Shown: positions 60,040 through 64,000 of the stretch, in pieces | Layout: each line of letters starts with the position of its first letter | How positions within the stretch are numbered: the stretch's first letter is position 1 | Source: Rhynchospora pubera | Lineage: Eukaryota > Streptophyta > Magnoliopsida > Poales > Cyperaceae | NCBI GenBank assembly: GCA_028095005.1 | Contig: CM051461.1 | Coordinates: 63,917,840-63,981,839, forward strand | Length of the DNA stretch: 64,000 nucleotides | Direction: 5' to 3' | Position numbers and translations under genes: made by a program | The notes under the pieces: generated by a model | The model's input: only the letters and a program-made list of their open reading frames with translations | Told to the model about the DNA's origin: nothing | Databases searched by the model: none

Positions 60040-61757
60040 GTGGCCCAATTTGCTTTAGCGACTTACAAGGTCTCAATAACATCTGATATTTGGACCGCCG
60101 GTAAACATGGCCTTGGTTATAGTTGTATTACTGCACATTATATTGATGACGATTGGATTTTACATAAAAAAGTCTTAAGTTTTCGTGTTTTAGATTCTCC
60201 GCACACGGCAAAGGTAATTTACGATTCTATTATGGATGTTTTGAAAGAGTACAACTTGGTTAGGAATTTAGAAAAGAAGGTTTTCTCAATATCTTTTGAC
60301 AATGCTAGTTATAACATCAAGTCAATAGATTATTTTGTCCGGTCCCTAAACCCAATTATGGATGGTGCCATGTTACACCAAAAATGTGCTTGTCATATTT
60401 TGAACCTAACCGTAAAGGCCGGCCTTGAAACCGATGGTGTTGACAACTTGATTACCAAATTTAAGAATGCCTTGACCCACATTTACTCGAACCAAGTTAG
60501 GAAACAAAATTTTCATCAATTATGCCAACGAGTAGGGTCAAGTAAGTTGGTTGTTCCATGGGACGTAGACAATCGTTGGAACTCAACTTATAGAATGTTC
60601 CACCGAGTCCTCCCTTACAAGAATGTCATAGAGGAAATGTTGAGTAGCAATAGCGATAGCATTCAACTATCGCTCTCTTCGGGCGAGTGGCAACAACTCC
60701 AACATGTAAAAGACTTCCTCGAAGCCTTCTTCGAAGCAACCGTGAGGTTATCAAGCTCATACACTCCATCGGCCCACGAGCTCATTCAACAACTTTATAA
60801 CATTTCCAAGGTGTATAAAAGTATTAGAGGTAAATAATTTACAATGTAATTATCTTAATTTGTTCATTTTTTAAAGTACTTATATAAATTGTAATAATAT
60901 CTTATCTTCCAATTTTTAGAATTAGAATTTCAAGATGAAACTCTTGCACCGATCGTAGATGCAATGACAACCAAATTTCTAAAATATTGGGACGAGGTAC
61001 CTCTTGTGACTATCGTAGCTAGTTGCCTCAATCCATCATTTAATAAGTTGTGGACCGTGAAGATGTTGCAAAAGTACAAAAGAAATCTCGATTTACCAGC
61101 CCACAATGAGGAGGCACGCGTCACCTTAGCATTGGAGTCCATGTTCAATATATGCAACGCACAGAGAAATTCCGCTCAACCGCCTTCAAGTTCAACAACA
61201 AGGCCTAACACAGAATTAGCTTATATACTTTTTTTTTAAAAAATTATACTGATTAACTTATATATTTTTTTTTGGAATTTTACTGATTAACTTATATACT
61301 TTTTTTCAAATTTTACTGATTAACTTATATATATTTTTTTAAATTTAATTGAAGCAGTAGTCGCCGCGGTTTGTTAGATGAGTTGCGAGACGATGATGAC
61401 TTAATGACTGGATATGGAATCACGAACGAATTATCGAGTTACACAGGGTTACCGGCGAACATGGACGATGAATCAATTGACATCCTCGACTATTGGAAGA
61501 GACATTCAAGTGCTTATCCAACGCTAGCGATGATGGCGAGAGATATATTTGCAGTCCCCGTGTCTACCGTCCCATCCGAATCATGCTTTAGTTCAGCGAA
61601 CGGAATTCTCAGTGATAGACGGAGCAAGGTCGGCCCAAAAGTTTTCGAAAGACTTGTATGTTTGAAAGATTTGATCGAAGCTGAAAATCGAACGCAACAT
61701 TTTGTTCCGAAAGAAACTAGCGGTACTGAAACTCAACCAAGTGCTACTGGGAGTTAG
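60040..61757 (+). pseudogene. hAT transposase lacking its N-terminus
   Basis: Exons are about 60040-60829, 60920 to about 61205 and about 61355-61757. The core starts abruptly at SITSDIWTAGKHGLGYSCIT with the first catalytic Asp region, then SISFDNASYN, LHQKCACHILNLTVKAGLE and VPWDVDNRWNSTYRM. The C-terminus is the hAT dimerisation domain (LAMMARDIFAVPVSTVPSES onward). No BED zinc finger and no in-frame ATG precede the core, which sits about 150 bases after a TATA box, so an internal deletion removed the start. The exon 2 donor appears lost (GC or mutated). A TAG at 61755-61757 is followed by 21 more in-frame acidic and aromatic codons ending LWYLRNNY, TAG at 61821, so the C-terminal stop looks premature. 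Confidence 0.88.
61218..61350. repeat. Tandem repeat in the transposase intron
   Basis: About four copies of a unit near 38 bases (TTACTGATTAACTTATATAC plus a T-run). Confidence 0.85.
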
Positions 61758-62591
61758 GTGGAGTCTGAAGATGAATACGATCCGAAAGATACCGACCTAT
61801 GGTATTTGCGCAATAACTACTAGTTTGGTAATGGTGGTATAATTTCTAAACTCTTTAAATTTAATTTCCTCTAAAATTACTTCAACTTATATTTATTAAA
61901 AATATTACTAACAAAAAAAAAGTTAGAACTCCGCCTATGTTATTATTTTATAGCATAGCCGGTCCCAAGCCCGAAAAAAGGAGGATAGTAACTTGATATA
62001 ATTATATTTGAATTTGTTCAATTATTAAAAAAAATTACAAATCAAGTTTTTAGAATAAAATAAATTTAAAATAGACTACAAAATTATTTTATTAGACATA
62101 ATATATTTTAACTAATTTTTATAACTTATATTTTACAAATTTTTTGTCATGCAATTATGCAAACCATTGACAATAAAAAAACATAAAAAATTACAAAATC
62201 AAACTTAAAATAAAAAAATTAAAATAGACTACAAAATTATACTTAATTATGCGATCTATAAATATAATATATTTTAACGAATTTATATTAATTTATTTTA
62301 CAAATTTTTGAGATTAAAACAATGAAAAAAGAAAAAAAATAAAAATTGAAAAAAACCGTATTTGGACCGGCATGGACGGACCGGCCCGCCTTTACCCATC
62401 CGGTTCAGCTAGGGTCGGGTCTATCAAGGGTTTCGGTCAAGGTTTGAGAGGTGGACCGTGCTAACCCGTCCCGTTTTAACCCGTGAACCCGTGGCCCGCG
62501 ATAACCCGTGGACTGTGGGGGTTTGGACCGGACCGGACCAGACCGAACCGTTTGGTAAACACTACACTAGCCACTCTCCAAAAATATTAAT

Positions 62592-62748
62592 GGCTGTGTT
62601 TGAATGAGGTGTGGGAATAAGAAAATAAGGAATAAGAGAATAAATTTATTATAAACAATTCAAATTCTTCACAAAGTTACATATTTTTCAATATTTCTTC
62701 CCATTTCTTCCCTCATTCTTCTTATTCCCACACCATCCAAACGGAGCC
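62592..62748. mobile_element. Short MITE, 3-bp TSD AAT
   Basis: Ends are GGCTGTGTTTGAATGAGGTG and CATCCAAACGGAGCC. AAT lies at 62589-62591 and 62749-62751. The core TTGTGAAGA-type phrase is in reverse orientation. It sits directly beside the split Mutator-like MITE. Length is 157 bp. Confidence 0.87.
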
Positions 62749-62751
62749 AAT

Positions 62752-64000
62752 ATAATAAGAAGGGAAAATGTTTTTGTGTATAAGAATCGGCGAACTCAAT
62801 TGATTACCAATAATTAATTATGCTTTGAACAAGTAACTATCGGTCAGAATGTGCACGCGCGCGGACACATTCCACACAACAACATACATAAAAATTACAT
62901 CCCGCTCTTAACAACTTCAAGTGGCCAGTGGGTTCTAATCATAATTTCATTATAAATTCAGATTCGATCCATAAACACATCCTCATTTATGTAAAATTTC
63001 GCATCAACGTGGCAGGAAGCGGAGTAGGTGAACCTATCCGGCTATCCCTTCCAAAAGTCCAAACAAAAGAAAAATACAAAAAAAAAGAAGGTAGAAATGG
63101 TCAAAGAGTCAGATTGGTTGGCTTTGCATTTTGCCCCAATGTGTCATATTCCAGTGTTTCACGAATTGGTACACCTACGCACCACCGTTTCTCATCGTTT
63201 TAGTTTAAAAACATTTAATCTAAACAAGACCAAGTCTACTCGCTCAAGTCTTTTTCTTTCTTTTGATTGTTTCCTGGTGCTACTATATAATATAGTTGAA
63301 ATTTTCACAGTTCCAATTTAAAATATTTACGGTAGTAGAATCGACTTTCCAACCAACTCCAACAGCTCAGACTCCGCAGCTTCAAAATTTTAAAAAAGAA
63401 GAAAAAGAAAAAAAAAAGGTCAAGATTTCTTGATCACCCTCTTTGAGAGACGATCATTCACTTAAACGGATATATTGAACTTCAATTAAACTCCAACCTC
63501 CTTTCTGTCTTGTTTTTATTTCAATCACAGACCACTGACCCCATTCAAATCCTCAACCCAATTCATGTTGTTGGAATTTAACGTCCATACAGTGAGATAA
63601 AATTTAAGACAATTGAGTAGTCTCCTTAAAAAAACAGTGAGATTGCCGCAATCATGGTTTTAATGAAAAGAAAATACAGATTTGTTTTATTTTTTTTTTG
63701 ATAAATAAAATAAAACTTGAAATAATGCCTATAAAACTGTGCAAAAGAAATAATTTTATTAAAAAAGGACAAGGAATTATGTTGGGCCGGGTGTGGACCG
63801 GTATTCTTTGCTTTTGTGGGAATATTTAACGATAGGATTAATCATTAATGGTTGCTACTTGCTAGCGGCTCTGGCCGCTTAGAGGCGTTGAATCAGAATA
63901 ACTTGGTGTTTAGATACAGTTGCCATGCCCAATTGCCCATACATAACTCATTGTTGGGGTTGACATTAATTGGAATCAAACTCAAGCGTATAAATAAAAA
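62752..64000. other. Intergenic, no gene seen
   Basis: AT-rich DNA with homopolymer runs. Two short open frames near 62928-63321 have no recognisable family features. No delimited repeat was found. Confidence 0.5.

Larger units (their letters stand above)
59272..62564 (+). mobile_element. hAT transposon, internally reduced, 8-bp TSD
   Basis: Ends are TAGTGTTTACCA and TGGTAAACACTA. The perfect TSD CACTAGCC lies at 59264-59271 and 62565-62572. Subterminal regions are rich in ACCCGACCCG/GGACCGGACCGG words. A TATA box (CTATAAATACCCC, about 59878) and CT-rich leader precede a transposase core at 60040-61757. Length is 3,293 bp. Confidence 0.93.
58905..62578. mobile_element. Mutator-like MITE split by a hAT insertion
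   Basis: The MITE itself is 58905-59271 plus 62573-62578, about 373 bp. The left arm GAGTAATGCTAGAATTAAAC and the inverted right arm GAGAGTGGCTAGTGTCAAAC share GCTAG and AAACATATAGG. The flanks AAAAAATAT (58896-58904) and CAAAAATAT (62579-62587) match at eight of nine positions. Its last few bases were separated when a hAT element entered the right terminus. It shares the layout and words of the 9788-10190 MITE. Confidence 0.78.

Overview
The window is nuclear DNA of a flowering plant. The genes have several GT-AG introns, the non-coding DNA is AT-rich, and the families (type 1 metallothionein, GH17-X8 beta-1,3-glucanase, alpha-expansin, rhomboid-like protease) are plant-typical. The species cannot be named from the sequence. 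The density of hAT elements is striking and would suit a hAT-rich genome such as sacred lotus, but that is only a weak hint.

Four host genes look intact: a type 1 metallothionein (1106-1894, +), a GH17 glucanase with an X8/CBM43 module (3540-6150, -), an alpha-expansin (31926-34826, -) and a six-exon rhomboid-like intramembrane protease (52923-55154, -). They are not an operon or visible cluster. The glucanase and the expansin both act on the cell wall, but 25 kb of repeats separate them.

Most of the rest is transposable-element DNA, and many insertions can be delimited to the base by terminal inverted repeats and target-site duplications (TSDs). Six hAT elements have 8-bp TSDs or near-matches: 6622-7252, 7915-8984, 37102-37743, 42380-47772 (5.4 kb with a lesioned transposase gene), 56864-57548 and 59272-62564 (transposase without its N-terminal zinc finger). 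There are Mutator-like elements with 9-bp TSDs (9788-10190; 36556-38391 with ~300-bp terminal repeats; 58905-62578, split by the second transposase-bearing hAT), a Harbinger-like element (41273-42242), a tRNA-type SINE (10627-10763), two solo LTRs (21934-23713 and probably 24530-27796), a 5'-truncated Ty3/Gypsy element with its 3' LTR (55203-56775), and a Ty1/Copia fragment (57630-58239). About ten copies of a 130-165 bp MITE with GGCTCCGTTTGGATG-like ends are scattered through the window.

The most notable structure is a 7.4-kb Helitron (12675-20039) with canonical ends. It carries exons from at least three recognisable host genes, all on one strand: a calcium-dependent protein kinase, an RCC1-repeat protein and a GILT-like thiol reductase. 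It also carries exons of an unidentified gene and a perfect 55-bp inverted repeat. A second point of interest is a Gypsy LTR, with its own TATA motif, ending 48 bp upstream of the rhomboid start codon in the same orientation. This suggests that the retroelement now supplies the promoter and leader of that gene.

I saw no CRISPR array, rRNA gene or intact tRNA gene, and no clearly novel multi-gene system.
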